64,000 bases of DNA. Source: Marinicella pacifica (lineage in GTDB: Bacteria > Pseudomonadota > Gammaproteobacteria > Xanthomonadales > Marinicellaceae). The notes below the pieces were generated by a model, which was given only the letters and a program-made list of their open reading frames with translations, did no database searches and was not told the DNA's origin. This document shows positions 35,585 to 44,853 of this stretch, piece by piece. Made by a program: the position numbers and the translations under genes. Numbering within the stretch: the first letter of the stretch is position 1; every line of letters starts with the position of its first letter. The stretch covers positions 1 to 64,000 of the forward strand of contig NZ_BMEO01000004.1 in NCBI RefSeq assembly GCF_014636635.1, given 5' to 3'.

Positions 35585-36007
35585 TCAGTTAAAAAAAGTT
35601 TGTTGGAACGCATTCTCAATCCAGTTTATACGTGGCGGGGTTAAAGAACCGTTAATGGCCACCACATCAAAACGGCAATAACAGCGGTTGGTCATGTGCT
35701 TTTTTTTCAAATAGGCCGCAGCCGCCTGACAAATTCTGTGTTGCTTGGCACGGGTCACGGATTCTTCTGCGCTGGCCCATTGTTGATGACGGCGGTAACG
35801 TACCTCGATAAACACAACGGTATCTCCGTCCTGCATAATTAAATCCACTTCACCGGCTTTGATGCGAAAATTTCCGGTGAGCAAGGTCAGACCCTGCTGT
35901 TGTAAAAACTCGCAGGCCATGCGCTCCCACCGATTGATTCCGGGCAGTTTATTGTGACCCGAAATCAGTTGATGGAAACGACGCCACCCTTGTCGAATAA
36001 TGCCCAT
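35585..36007 (-). CDS. yraN: YraN family protein (UPF0102, endonuclease-like fold)
   Basis: 140 residues. It has the Holliday-junction-resolvase-like core GEVDLIMQDGDTVVFIEVRYRR (about 47-68), with the D-ExK-type active-site pattern, and QHRICQAAAAYL. The biochemical role is unproven. The start overlaps lpoA by 43 bases. Confidence 0.92.
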   Translation of the reverse strand: MGIIRQGWRRFHQLISGHNKLPGINRWERMACEFLQQQGLTLLTGNFRIKAGEVDLIMQDGDTVVFIEVRYRRHQQWASAEESVTRAKQHRICQAAAAYLKKKHMTNRCYCRFDVVAINGSLTPPRINWIENAFQQTFFN

Positions 36008-37719
36008 TGTAAAGTCCGATAGATTTTTTTATCCGGTCCCATACTCAGTAATCCCGAAAGACCCTGCAAACGACCTCCACTGACCCGTGACATCCATTGC
36101 AAGCGATCCACCAGTAACAGGGCATCATAGCCCAGGGCAAACAAATCACGGCTGTCACCAATCCGGTTTAAATCAAAATTGAGGGTTTCACGCAGGGAGC
36201 CGTCGGGAAATTGAATGGGACTGATGGCAAAAATAACACCGGACAAATCATTATTCAGTGATTCATTTGAATCCATGTAAATGTGAGAGGTGGCATACAC
36301 AGGCACATGACCTGCATGATTAAATAACAGCTGAGGAACCAGTAACCGCGCAAAATCAGGATGAGAAGGCATAAAAATACCGTCAATTTCAGCACTGACC
36401 ACCACTTCACTTTGCAAATCAAGCTTTAAATAGCTTTGCAGGTTTTTAGCCCGCAACTGACTTTCCACCAAACCCAGCTGCTGACGAAGTGTTGCCGAGT
36501 AATCACGTGTTGCCGGGTTGAAGTAATGATTGTTTAAAATTTGACCGCCCAAAGCAACAAATTCATTCGCAAAAGCCTGACTCATACGCTGACCCCAATC
36601 GCCACCGGGTGCAAATATCAAAACCCGACGCAATCCATCTTCCCACATTCGCTTTGCCGCTTGTTCCGCTTCACCTTCGGGCGATAAAGTAAACTGAAAG
36701 TAGTCCTGATCAGTCTGATTGAGCACCATCATCGGGACACTGGGGGGAGAAAACTGAGTCAGCTGCTCAATCGATGCTTTGTCCAGTGGCCCAATGATCA
36801 TGTCCACCTGAGCCGCCTGTGCAGAAAACCAGGCACCTGCGATGTTTTCCCCGGCACTGCCGGTATCAAAAAACAACAGCTCATGGCTTTGTTCAAAATC
36901 ATCGCTTGCGGCCGTCAACATGCCCTTTTGCACCGCCAATCCGGCGCCGGCAAAACGTCCTGACAAAGGTAATAAGACGGCGATTTTACGCATACCCTTA
37001 TCACCCTGAAAACCATAAAAATAACGCGCTGCCGGATGATTGGGCCAATCTGAAAGAAATAACTGCGTGGATTCGCCATCAGAACCAAAATTCAAATAGG
37101 CCGCCTCCAGCCACCCTTCAATCAAAGGCTCATTCTGGAAGTCTCTAATGCGCATGATTAAATCAGCGGTTTTAAGCGCGCTCAAATCAGTCACAATATC
37201 ATCGTAAAGTAACCATTGTTGATCCGGCTCTGCCATGTCGGCCAAACGAATGCGATCAATAACAGCTGCCAGTTTGTCACCGGCAGCAAAGGCACACAAG
37301 GCGCGAATACGGTACAAACGCTGTTGCCATTCGCGCGACAGTGACGTGGTGTCAGCATTTAATAACAGCGGCAGATTTTCCTTACAGTCTTCACTGACAT
37401 TGGCCACCTCGGCGTTAATAACGTCGATTTTCACACTGTCCAGACGGTTCTTTTGTTGCAGAGACCAGATTCTGGTCAGTTCGCCCAATTGGAAATAGGT
37501 GTCCAACAAAGCTTCGTAAACCTGAAGATTCGATGGATCCTGTTGCCACATGGGGTACAACAATTCGGCCGCTTCAAAGTAACGTCCCTGCTGATAAATC
37601 GTTAAGGCTCTGTCAAGCTGCCGTTCGTCTTTCGGCCGTTCACGGCCGGGACCTGAGGCACAGGCCGCTAACAGAAGCGTCAACAATGGAATCAGGTATT
37701 TAATCGTATGCAATTTCAT
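35965..37719 (-). CDS. lpoA: Penicillin-binding protein activator LpoA
   Basis: 584 residues. The signal peptide ends in LLAAC (cysteine about 20), an outer-membrane lipoprotein. The N-terminal part is helical and TPR-like (about 30-235). The C-terminal part (about 240-584) has the periplasmic-binding-protein fold, from KIAVLLPLSGRFAGAGLAVQKG, used to activate PBP1A in peptidoglycan synthesis. It is divergent from rsmI across 40 bases, as in E. coli. Confidence 0.94.
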   Translation of the reverse strand: MKLHTIKYLIPLLTLLLAACASGPGRERPKDERQLDRALTIYQQGRYFEAAELLYPMWQQDPSNLQVYEALLDTYFQLGELTRIWSLQQKNRLDSVKIDVINAEVANVSEDCKENLPLLLNADTTSLSREWQQRLYRIRALCAFAAGDKLAAVIDRIRLADMAEPDQQWLLYDDIVTDLSALKTADLIMRIRDFQNEPLIEGWLEAAYLNFGSDGESTQLFLSDWPNHPAARYFYGFQGDKGMRKIAVLLPLSGRFAGAGLAVQKGMLTAASDDFEQSHELLFFDTGSAGENIAGAWFSAQAAQVDMIIGPLDKASIEQLTQFSPPSVPMMVLNQTDQDYFQFTLSPEGEAEQAAKRMWEDGLRRVLIFAPGGDWGQRMSQAFANEFVALGGQILNNHYFNPATRDYSATLRQQLGLVESQLRAKNLQSYLKLDLQSEVVVSAEIDGIFMPSHPDFARLLVPQLLFNHAGHVPVYATSHIYMDSNESLNNDLSGVIFAISPIQFPDGSLRETLNFDLNRIGDSRDLFALGYDALLLVDRLQWMSRVSGGRLQGLSGLLSMGPDKKIYRTLQWALFDKGGVVSIN

Positions 37720-37759
37720 AAATAGGATTTTACCGCATTATTGTCTAAAATACTTTGTT

Positions 37760-38611
37760 ATGACAGAAGCGAATACAAAAGATTCAGGCACACTTTATGT
37801 GGTGGCCACACCGATTGGTCATTTAGACGACATCACCTACCGCGCGATTAATACCCTGAAAAGCTGTGATTTAGTATTGTGTGAAGACACCCGCCATTCA
37901 AAGCGTTTACTGCAAACCTATGGGATTGAAACCGCCACCCGGTCCTTGCATACCCACAATGAACATCAGCTCACACCGGAGCTGCTGGCACAAATCAAAG
38001 CCGGCCAGAATATGGCTTTAATCAGTGACGCCGGCACCCCTTTAATCAGTGATCCCGGCTTTCCTTTGATTGAGCAGGCCCATCAACAGGGCATTCAGGT
38101 TGTCCCTGTTCCCGGGCCCAGTGCGGTGATTGCTTTTTTATCTGTGGCCGGTTTGTCGGTCCAGCCATTCACTTTTCATGGGTTTATAGCCCCCAAACAA
38201 AACCAGCGCCAAGCGTTTTATCAGCACTTATTACCCTTGAATCAAACCCATGTTTTTTATGAATCTGCGCATCGCATTGTCAACTCATTAAACGATCTGG
38301 TTTTGGTTTTGGGCGCCGATGCGCAGGTTTCTGTTGGCCGCGAATTAACCAAACGCTTTGAGCAGCTCTTTATTGGTAGCGCTGAAAAAGTGATGGCTGA
38401 CATTGAATCCGATAAAAACCACCAGAAAGGAGAATTTGTGGTGGCTGTCAGCGGCCAGACAAAAGCCCGGATGCATCCGATGGATGCCCAAAGCCGCCGC
38501 CTGGCTCGGCAACTCAAACCGTTGCTGCCACCCAAACAGGCGGCTGCGGTGGTCGCAGAACATTATGATATAAACAAAAAGATGGTTTATGAATTTATCA
38601 GCGGTTTGTAA
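37760..38611 (+). CDS. rsmI: 16S rRNA (cytidine1402-2'-O)-methyltransferase
   Basis: 283 residues. It belongs to the tetrapyrrole-methylase fold. LYVVATPIGHLDDITYRA (about 12-29), CEDTRHSKRLL (about 45-55), ISDAGTPLISDPG (about 93-105) and VPGPSAVIAFLSVAGL (about 120-135) are the RsmI blocks. It methylates the 2'-O of C1402 in 16S rRNA. The start is ATG at 37760. Confidence 0.96.
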   Translation: MTEANTKDSGTLYVVATPIGHLDDITYRAINTLKSCDLVLCEDTRHSKRLLQTYGIETATRSLHTHNEHQLTPELLAQIKAGQNMALISDAGTPLISDPGFPLIEQAHQQGIQVVPVPGPSAVIAFLSVAGLSVQPFTFHGFIAPKQNQRQAFYQHLLPLNQTHVFYESAHRIVNSLNDLVLVLGADAQVSVGRELTKRFEQLFIGSAEKVMADIESDKNHQKGEFVVAVSGQTKARMHPMDAQSRRLARQLKPLLPPKQAAAVVAEHYDINKKMVYEFISGL

Positions 38612-38616
38612 AAAGG

Positions 38617-39408
38617 TTAAAACAACACAAGCAATCGATTAAGAATCCATTGCTCCCAGCGCGGTCGGTGCTTACTAAAATAACGCTGTATGCCCTGTTT
38701 TTTCCACTGTTTTATAAGATCTGAACGGGTAGAAGACTGGCCTTTGAGGTGGGTCGCTCTGACATCTGCCTGATAATGAATCCGGTAACCGGCGTTTAGA
38801 CAACGTCGCATCAAATCAAGGTCTTCAAAGTGCAAAGGAAAGTCTGTATCAAACCCCCCTAATTGTTCAAACAAATCACGCCGAACAACGAATAAAGCAC
38901 CATTGACAGCTTCCACGTAACCCGAAGTCTCGGCGTTATGAGCCGATTTATTAATTCCCGGCAATCCCAGGCGATATAGACCGCTCATGTGAATAAACAC
39001 ACGCCAGAAAGTGGGTAATCGGCGACAACTGGCCGGCTGCAAATGACCGTCTTCATTCAACACCCGACAACCTGCAAGTCCGGTTTGCGGATTGTCCCGT
39101 AAATATTCAACCATGGGCTCTATGTCATCAGGGCCTGCAAAACAATCAGGATTAATAAAAACAATATAATCAAAATATCCCATGGATGCACCCTGATTGG
39201 CGGCTGATGCATAACCCCGATTATCTGCATTGAACTCATATTGAGTATTTTTCAGCTGGGCTTTGAGTTGAGCAACCGTGGTATCCTTCGACCCATTATC
39301 AACCACCCATAAACAAAATCGTTGATCATCCGATAACCATGGGGCTAAAAACCGGTTGAGGGTCGATTGGTTTTGATAAGTGATGGTCACAAGGTCCCAC
39401 TGCAACAT
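38617..39408 (-). CDS. Glycosyltransferase family 2
   Basis: 263 residues from the chosen start. A GT-A domain has VTITYQNQSTLNRFL, VDNGSKDTT (about 37-45), NRGYASAANQGA (about 64-75) and the NPDC metal site (about 86-89). A C-terminal segment reads HFEDLDLMRRCLNAGYRI, as in rhamnosyltransferase-like enzymes. The frame is open 54 codons upstream into the previous gene, but the GT fold begins at 39408. There the junction reads stop-T-start (TAATATG). It is the last gene of the surface-glycan operon. Confidence 0.85.
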   Translation of the reverse strand: MLQWDLVTITYQNQSTLNRFLAPWLSDDQRFCLWVVDNGSKDTTVAQLKAQLKNTQYEFNADNRGYASAANQGASMGYFDYIVFINPDCFAGPDDIEPMVEYLRDNPQTGLAGCRVLNEDGHLQPASCRRLPTFWRVFIHMSGLYRLGLPGINKSAHNAETSGYVEAVNGALFVVRRDLFEQLGGFDTDFPLHFEDLDLMRRCLNAGYRIHYQADVRATHLKGQSSTRSDLIKQWKKQGIQRYFSKHRPRWEQWILNRLLVLF

Positions 39409-39409
39409 A

Positions 39410-41212
39410 TTACTGAGCCCGGCAAAAATCCCATAATTCAGGCCAAACCTCCATGGCCTTAATAATCTCAGACAATTCAGCACGCAACTTTTTAACACAG
39501 CTGTCAGCATCCAGATCCTTCGGCCAGCCCCCGAGGCGCGGTACATCATTGGATTTAATCGCGGCCCCATTGGCTTCGATCAGCTCTTTGACGTCGGCCT
39601 GCCAATAGATGGGCGGATTGTCCACTTCTGCCAATACGCTTTGAAGCTGATGAATAAGTTGTGCCTGAGTCCGGCTTAAATATTCGCGTAAACGGTTCAG
39701 CAACATGTGATCAGGGTTCTCCATTAAATCTGCCAATGCCGCCCGGGTGCTCTCAAATCTTTGTATGGGGTTGCAACCAAAAAAATGATGGGCCACAGAG
39801 GTCACATAATCTGCCACAAAGCTGTTGATACCCGGTCGTCTGGCAATATGATTAAATTGGCTTCTTTCCCTGTCTTCAGTTTGTAAATGCCCCAACATCA
39901 CTGGGAATTGTAATGAAACATTGTCAGGATAACACGCTTCGGTCATGCCTCCGAAAAAATAGTCCTCATTGGTTTCAGTCGGCATGGTAAAAGGTAAAAA
40001 TTCGCTGTTGTCAATGGAGGAGGGTGCGAAATTGGCCTGACTTAACACTTGATAATGGTCTGAATAATGGAGCAACTGAGAAGCCTCAATATTATCCAGA
40101 TAGGTTTCTCGGTTTTGCCAAAATGCTTCCCTTTGTTCTTTTTTGAGCAAATACAGCCAGTAGTTACCGGCCGCCCGCGGACTGCCCCAGGTGCCGTTGC
40201 CGGTGGTTTTAATGGTGGATTGCGCCGCAATGCGGTTTAAGTCCATTAACCTTAAACCATACAGTGAACTGCTGTTGATGTGCGGATGTGCGGATAACCA
40301 CTCGCCAAATGACTGACCACAGGCCTCCACCATTTCCTGCAATAAATCCTTATCATAGGGCGCACTTTTTTGTTTGATGTCACGGACGTTCAGGCCAAAC
40401 TGAACCGACAAGGGTTTTTCATCGGAGAGATTGATTTCATCCGGCTTAACATCATTGGCCATTCTGGCCTGCATCAGGTAATCATCATCAAAAAAAACAA
40501 AGCGTTTTCCGGCCAGTGCCAATAAAGCCAGATTCCACACCCGACCGCCTGTAAAACCGCCCCGTTTTTGTAATAACCATTTAATCGACTGTTCATGTTG
40601 TGGCCATTCTTTTAGCAACATGGCGATAAATTGTTGCTGCCAGGACTCACCGTGATAGGTGGCATGAACAGCAGCCTTTTGACAAATTTTTTCATTGGCC
40701 GAGCGGTTATCTGCATTTTTAGAATCATCAAACACCAGCACCGGGTGCTCACTGCCGTGTTTTTGCTGATAAGCATTTAAACTGTCTAACAAACGGTTTA
40801 ACTGTTCCGGACGATCACAGGTGCGAACCACCATCCCGGCATAAGGCCTGTTATCCTTTTGAGCTTTTGTGTGCTTTAATTGGTTTAACCAGTCATCCGC
40901 ACTGATGATTAATCGCTTATCCTTTAAAAACCGCAACACTTTTTCAATCGCCTGCTGTTGATTTTTTAACTCAGGGATGGCAGCAGCTATTTGCTGGATG
41001 TGCTCATGCATGGGTCTGAATTGCTGGGTTAAACCCATGGCCTGTAACACCTGTAATGTCATCACATGGTTTTGACCGGTTTCATAATCCATAAAAACCA
41101 ACTCATCTTGGTCCAATGGCTGTGCAATGCCATCCACAGATGCATACAAGGTATTGTCACGGGGCTGGCCGGGTGTTAATTGCTGTTCGCCAAAATTAAA
41201 TTCAAATTCCAT
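39410..41212 (-). CDS. Large glycosyltransferase-like protein with N-terminal PqqD/RRE-like region
   Basis: 600 residues. Residues about 30-110 (ELVFMDYETGQ, then helices ending FLKDKRLIIS) look like the three-strand, three-helix winged domain of PqqD-type proteins. From about 120 a GT-A-like domain begins with VVRTCDRPEQLNRLLDSL, followed by LVFDDS and a metal-type FFDDDYL (about 238-244). The long C-terminal part (300-600) has conserved-looking HPHINSSSLYG and NEDYFFGGM but no family I can name. It follows the methyltransferase gene by three bases, inside the glycan operon. The GT assignment is moderate and the PqqD-like domain tentative. Confidence 0.6.
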   Translation of the reverse strand: MEFEFNFGEQQLTPGQPRDNTLYASVDGIAQPLDQDELVFMDYETGQNHVMTLQVLQAMGLTQQFRPMHEHIQQIAAAIPELKNQQQAIEKVLRFLKDKRLIISADDWLNQLKHTKAQKDNRPYAGMVVRTCDRPEQLNRLLDSLNAYQQKHGSEHPVLVFDDSKNADNRSANEKICQKAAVHATYHGESWQQQFIAMLLKEWPQHEQSIKWLLQKRGGFTGGRVWNLALLALAGKRFVFFDDDYLMQARMANDVKPDEINLSDEKPLSVQFGLNVRDIKQKSAPYDKDLLQEMVEACGQSFGEWLSAHPHINSSSLYGLRLMDLNRIAAQSTIKTTGNGTWGSPRAAGNYWLYLLKKEQREAFWQNRETYLDNIEASQLLHYSDHYQVLSQANFAPSSIDNSEFLPFTMPTETNEDYFFGGMTEACYPDNVSLQFPVMLGHLQTEDRERSQFNHIARRPGINSFVADYVTSVAHHFFGCNPIQRFESTRAALADLMENPDHMLLNRLREYLSRTQAQLIHQLQSVLAEVDNPPIYWQADVKELIEANGAAIKSNDVPRLGGWPKDLDADSCVKKLRAELSEIIKAMEVWPELWDFCRAQ

Positions 41213-41215
41213 GGT

Positions 41216-42091
41216 TTATCCTCGATCTAACCAGCGAATCAAACGACCGATAACCGGATGATTCAACCATTTTTGTTGTTTTTCCACCAACGCCCGATGG
41301 TCCTGTTCTGCTTGAATGTGGGCGCGTATCACAGCATGGTAATGGCCGTAGACGGATTCTGCCTGTTCGGTAAAAATATAACTGTCATTCACTGCTGTCA
41401 TGCTTTTCTCATTGCTTGAGGCCACCACCACATAATACAAGGGCGCATAGGATAACCCTTGTTCACGCAGGTTTTTTTCATCTTCAAGATGTTGCCATTT
41501 AACCGTATTTAATGACTTTTCTAGTTGCCAAAGGGTGGATGTAAACATCAGTTTTTGACCAAACCACAATTGCTGTGAAAAGTAATTATTAAGTAAGTCT
41601 TGAAATTCATGCCGGTAAAGTTCTTTTACATGGTATTCATTATGAAAGCCGGTCTTATCTGAATACTCTGCTTTATCAGGTGTCGAGATAATCAGCACAC
41701 CATCTTCTGTCAGCAACCGTTTGTACTCTGCCAGCAAAGCGTGTTGCTCTGCCAAATGTTCCAGGGTTTCGAACGAAACCACCACATCAAAACTATTATC
41801 AGGAATCGGTATGTTAAGGACGTCGGCTTTGATGAATTTTAAGTTATTTTTGTGATAACGTTGTTTGGCATGATGGATGGTTTGTGGGTCAATGTCCACA
41901 CCCACCACTTTATCAGCATAGCCGGCCAGCAGGTGACTTCCGTAACCTTCACCACAAGCTGCATCCAAAACTTTTTTGCCGTGCACAAAATCACAGGCCA
42001 TCAGATATCGGTGATAATGTTCATACCATATCTCACGTTCACACTCGGGCACAAAGCGTTCACCTGTAAATTCTAATTTCTGTTCAGTCAT
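41216..42091 (-). CDS. Class I SAM-dependent methyltransferase
   Basis: 291 residues. The N-terminal TGERFVP followed by EHYHRYLMA is typical of methyltransferases in polysaccharide clusters. The SAM motif is VLDAACGEGYGSHLLA (about 40-55), with VVGVDID as the acidic end of strand 2 and SFETLEHL as motif IV. The C-terminus is a helical tail (about 240-291). In an operon with a Wzt that has a C-terminal binding domain, a chain-end methyltransferase is plausible (as with WbdD). That is inference. Confidence 0.85.
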   Translation of the reverse strand: MTEQKLEFTGERFVPECEREIWYEHYHRYLMACDFVHGKKVLDAACGEGYGSHLLAGYADKVVGVDIDPQTIHHAKQRYHKNNLKFIKADVLNIPIPDNSFDVVVSFETLEHLAEQHALLAEYKRLLTEDGVLIISTPDKAEYSDKTGFHNEYHVKELYRHEFQDLLNNYFSQQLWFGQKLMFTSTLWQLEKSLNTVKWQHLEDEKNLREQGLSYAPLYYVVVASSNEKSMTAVNDSYIFTEQAESVYGHYHAVIRAHIQAEQDHRALVEKQQKWLNHPVIGRLIRWLDRG

Positions 42092-42107
42092 GACACAGTT
42101 CGTATTG

Positions 42108-42935
42108 TCAAAAGCGGCCTATTTTATCAGTGATTGACTGTCTTAATGTCCCCAGCGGGTCTTTTTTAATAAAGTCATCAATTAATTCACTGTATTCAGG
42201 GTGAATGGCCAGAAGCCGTTGCATGGTTTTCTGGTTAGGTTGCAGCCCCAGCTCCACAAAAGATTGGTTACCCACATGGGCCACGTAAGCATTATCTACC
42301 AGCACATTTCGCAAGCCGGAGGCAGTTGCCCGCAATGAATAATCATTTTCTTCACCATAACCGTGTCCAAAAACGGCCTCATTAAAATAACCAATTTTTT
42401 GTTTGGCTTGCGCCGTAATCAACATACAAAAACCCACAGCTGTGGGTAGTTCGGGATAAACCGGTTGATGCGATTGATTTAAAGCACCGGCCAGCGCATC
42501 TATATCTGTGGGTATCGGGTTGTTTTGCAGGGTGTCTGGCCAGGAGCAAATTTCGGCATTATTTGACCAGGGCGTTGCGGTGGCCAAATCAGGCACATGG
42601 CGCAAACATTCTTTAAATCTCTGCAACCAGCCGGCAGAAACCAATGTATCCGTGTTGAGTAAAAGACTGTGACCAAAACTGAGTTTAAGCCCTCTGTTGG
42701 CGGTTTTAACAAATCCCACGTTCTCCGGATTTACAAATAACTGCCAGTGCGGTGATTGTGACACAAAATCTGACAACATAGACGAGATTGCCGCATCATC
42801 AGAGCCATCATCTATTATCACCACTTCATCATTTTTGTTGTGTTTTAACAATAAAGTCAGACATTGGGCGGTGGCCTGTTGGGCTTTGTACACAGGAACC
42901 ACCACTTGTATGCGATTTTTTCCGTTTACAACCAT
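42108..42935 (-). CDS. Glycosyltransferase family 2
   Basis: 275 residues. The GT-A domain has VVVPVYKAQQATAQCL, VIIDDGSDDAAI (about 39-50), NVGFVKTANRGL (about 72-83) and the metal site LLNTDTLV (about 92-99). The acceptor region has GYGEENDYSLRA (about 190-201). It overlaps the wzt stop by ten bases, so it is co-translated with the exporter. The sugar transferred cannot be read from the sequence. Confidence 0.88.
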   Translation of the reverse strand: MVVNGKNRIQVVVPVYKAQQATAQCLTLLLKHNKNDEVVIIDDGSDDAAISSMLSDFVSQSPHWQLFVNPENVGFVKTANRGLKLSFGHSLLLNTDTLVSAGWLQRFKECLRHVPDLATATPWSNNAEICSWPDTLQNNPIPTDIDALAGALNQSHQPVYPELPTAVGFCMLITAQAKQKIGYFNEAVFGHGYGEENDYSLRATASGLRNVLVDNAYVAHVGNQSFVELGLQPNQKTMQRLLAIHPEYSELIDDFIKKDPLGTLRQSITDKIGRF

Positions 42936-44089
42936 TCTATCGGCAATCTGGTGATACCCATTTCACGGGTTTCACCTTTGACGGTCAATGGTTTTTCCAG
43001 TGTATCAATGAGCTGTAGTTGATCAGGGCTCATGGTATGGAATTTGATGTGATAGCGACCGGGTAACAACGGTATATTTTTAATGCGCAGGGTAAACTCA
43101 AATAAGCCATCGGCTGCTTTTTTGGGTTGTTGTTTAAATTGTTCCGAATACACCCCATACACCGGCTGATTATCAAAACTGACAACACCAAAACACAAAC
43201 CGGGCGCTTCCCCCGTGGGGGAATACAGCCTGGCTTTAAAATAAACCGTTTCTCCACTCCTGACTTCATCAATCACCTGATGCTCATGATTATATATGGC
43301 AGCCTCAGCCACATGAAAACCTGACTGATCCACTTTGGCCGGGGTGATTTCCGGTAACTCACTGACACTGTCATAGTGATAGGCCTGCGAAACATCATAG
43401 GCTGAGCCACGCATTCTTATGTGACCTTTTTCCAGCCAGATGGCGTGGTGTGCAATTTTTTGTACGTGATAAATACTGTGGGAAACCAATAACAAGGTAC
43501 CGCCGCTGCTTAAATAATGGTCGATCCAGGCCAGACATTTACGTTGAAAATTTTCATCCCCCACAGCCAACACTTCATCAGTAATCAATAAATCCGGTTT
43601 GGTTTCGGTAATGACCGCAAATCCTAAACGCACCACCATACCCGATGAATAATTCTTAACCGGTTCACGGATATAATCACCAATATCGGCAAATTCGATC
43701 ATCCGATTGATCTTTTCTTTGGCTTGCTGGCCGCGAATGCCGGCTAAGGCAGCAGATAATTTTAAGTTGTCTATGCCGGTGTATTCCGGATCAAAACCTG
43801 ATCCCAGTTCAAGCAGCGCACCAATGGTGCCGTTGACTTGAATATCACCGGAAGTTGGTTGAATCACTCCTGACAAAATTTTAAGCAGGGTACTTTTGCC
43901 TGCACCATTGCGACCAACAATGGCCAGAGACTCACCTTTATGAACGGTTAGGTTAATGTCTTTAAGTACATGGCTCCCGGTTGTCACCGGTCGGTTATTT
44001 AAAATCTGCCACATACTTTTCACCCGCTGTTTATTGTTACTCACATGCGGATAAAATTTATTGAGGTTTTTTATTTCAATCAGCGGCAT
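42926..44089 (-). CDS. wzt: Polysaccharide ABC exporter, ATP-binding subunit with Wzt C-terminal domain
   Basis: 387 residues. The ATPase has Walker A GRNGAGKST (about 59-67), signature YSSGM (about 147-151) and Walker B LLITDEVLAVGD (about 165-176). Residues about 240-387 form a beta-sandwich like the Wzt-C domain, which in O8/O9a systems binds the modified end of the finished glycan. Its presence suggests export of a chain-terminated polysaccharide. It abuts wzm, sharing one base. Confidence 0.9.
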   Translation of the reverse strand: MPLIEIKNLNKFYPHVSNNKQRVKSMWQILNNRPVTTGSHVLKDINLTVHKGESLAIVGRNGAGKSTLLKILSGVIQPTSGDIQVNGTIGALLELGSGFDPEYTGIDNLKLSAALAGIRGQQAKEKINRMIEFADIGDYIREPVKNYSSGMVVRLGFAVITETKPDLLITDEVLAVGDENFQRKCLAWIDHYLSSGGTLLLVSHSIYHVQKIAHHAIWLEKGHIRMRGSAYDVSQAYHYDSVSELPEITPAKVDQSGFHVAEAAIYNHEHQVIDEVRSGETVYFKARLYSPTGEAPGLCFGVVSFDNQPVYGVYSEQFKQQPKKAADGLFEFTLRIKNIPLLPGRYHIKFHTMSPDQLQLIDTLEKPLTVKGETREMGITRLPIEWL

Positions 44090-44844
44090 CAGACAAAATC
44101 ATCAAAACGTGGTGCCAGTTTTTGGAAAAACAAATGGCTTAAAAACATAAAAACAACAATCCCAGCAGTGACCATCAACAAGGCGATGTAATCTGGACTA
44201 TTAACCCCTAAACTTACAGCATGAATAAAATGAATAATCGGCAACAGCGGGTTATAGACCAGAATGGCCTGACCGGCATCCGGCACCAATGACCAGGAAT
44301 AGATAATTGGCGTGGTAAAAAACCACAGTGGCATAAAGGCGGTGACGATTTGTTTGAGATCACGGTAAAAAGCCTGTAAGGCAGAAAACAAAAATGCCAA
44401 AGCCACCGCAAACAAAAACAAGCTTATATAAGGAAGTATCAACAGCAGCAACGACCATTGCGGCGTTAAGCGACCCATCACCATCAGCATCAATAAAATG
44501 GCGATAAAGCCGATGCCATGCAAAATAAAATGGCCGGTGACACCGGCCAACAACACCTGACGTAAATCGATTTTGACTTTCCCCAGTAAATCTTTGCGAT
44601 TTAAGATGGTCATTAAACTGCCTAAAACCGCTTCTGAAAAAGCCATCCATGGCCACAAACCGACAGCCAGATAGGTTATAAAGAGTTCTTGAGGAAGATC
44701 CGGAACCCGGGCTTTAAAGATAAAACCGAATACCAGATAATAAACGAAAAGGGAAGCCACCGGTTGTACCACAACCCATAATAAGGCCGATGAACTTCCC
44801 AGATAACGGTCAGTTATCTCTTTACGTAAAAAATAACTGAACAT
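44089..44844 (-). CDS. wzm: Polysaccharide ABC exporter, membrane subunit
   Basis: 251 residues and six membrane helices of the ABC-2 type. The start region FLRKEITDRYLGSSSALLWVV and the LPQELFITYLAVGLWPW segment are typical of O-antigen Wzm permeases. It pairs with the Wzt subunit directly downstream to move undecaprenyl-linked glycan across the inner membrane. Confidence 0.9.
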   Translation of the reverse strand: MFSYFLRKEITDRYLGSSSALLWVVVQPVASLFVYYLVFGFIFKARVPDLPQELFITYLAVGLWPWMAFSEAVLGSLMTILNRKDLLGKVKIDLRQVLLAGVTGHFILHGIGFIAILLMLMVMGRLTPQWSLLLLILPYISLFLFAVALAFLFSALQAFYRDLKQIVTAFMPLWFFTTPIIYSWSLVPDAGQAILVYNPLLPIIHFIHAVSLGVNSPDYIALLMVTAGIVVFMFLSHLFFQKLAPRFDDFV

Positions 44845-44853
44845 AAATAGGCG

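Noticed and set aside
39409-39570. 54-codon upstream extension of the last glycosyltransferase gene
   Set aside because: It lies within the preceding gene in another frame and adds no GT-A sequence; the fold begins at 39408.
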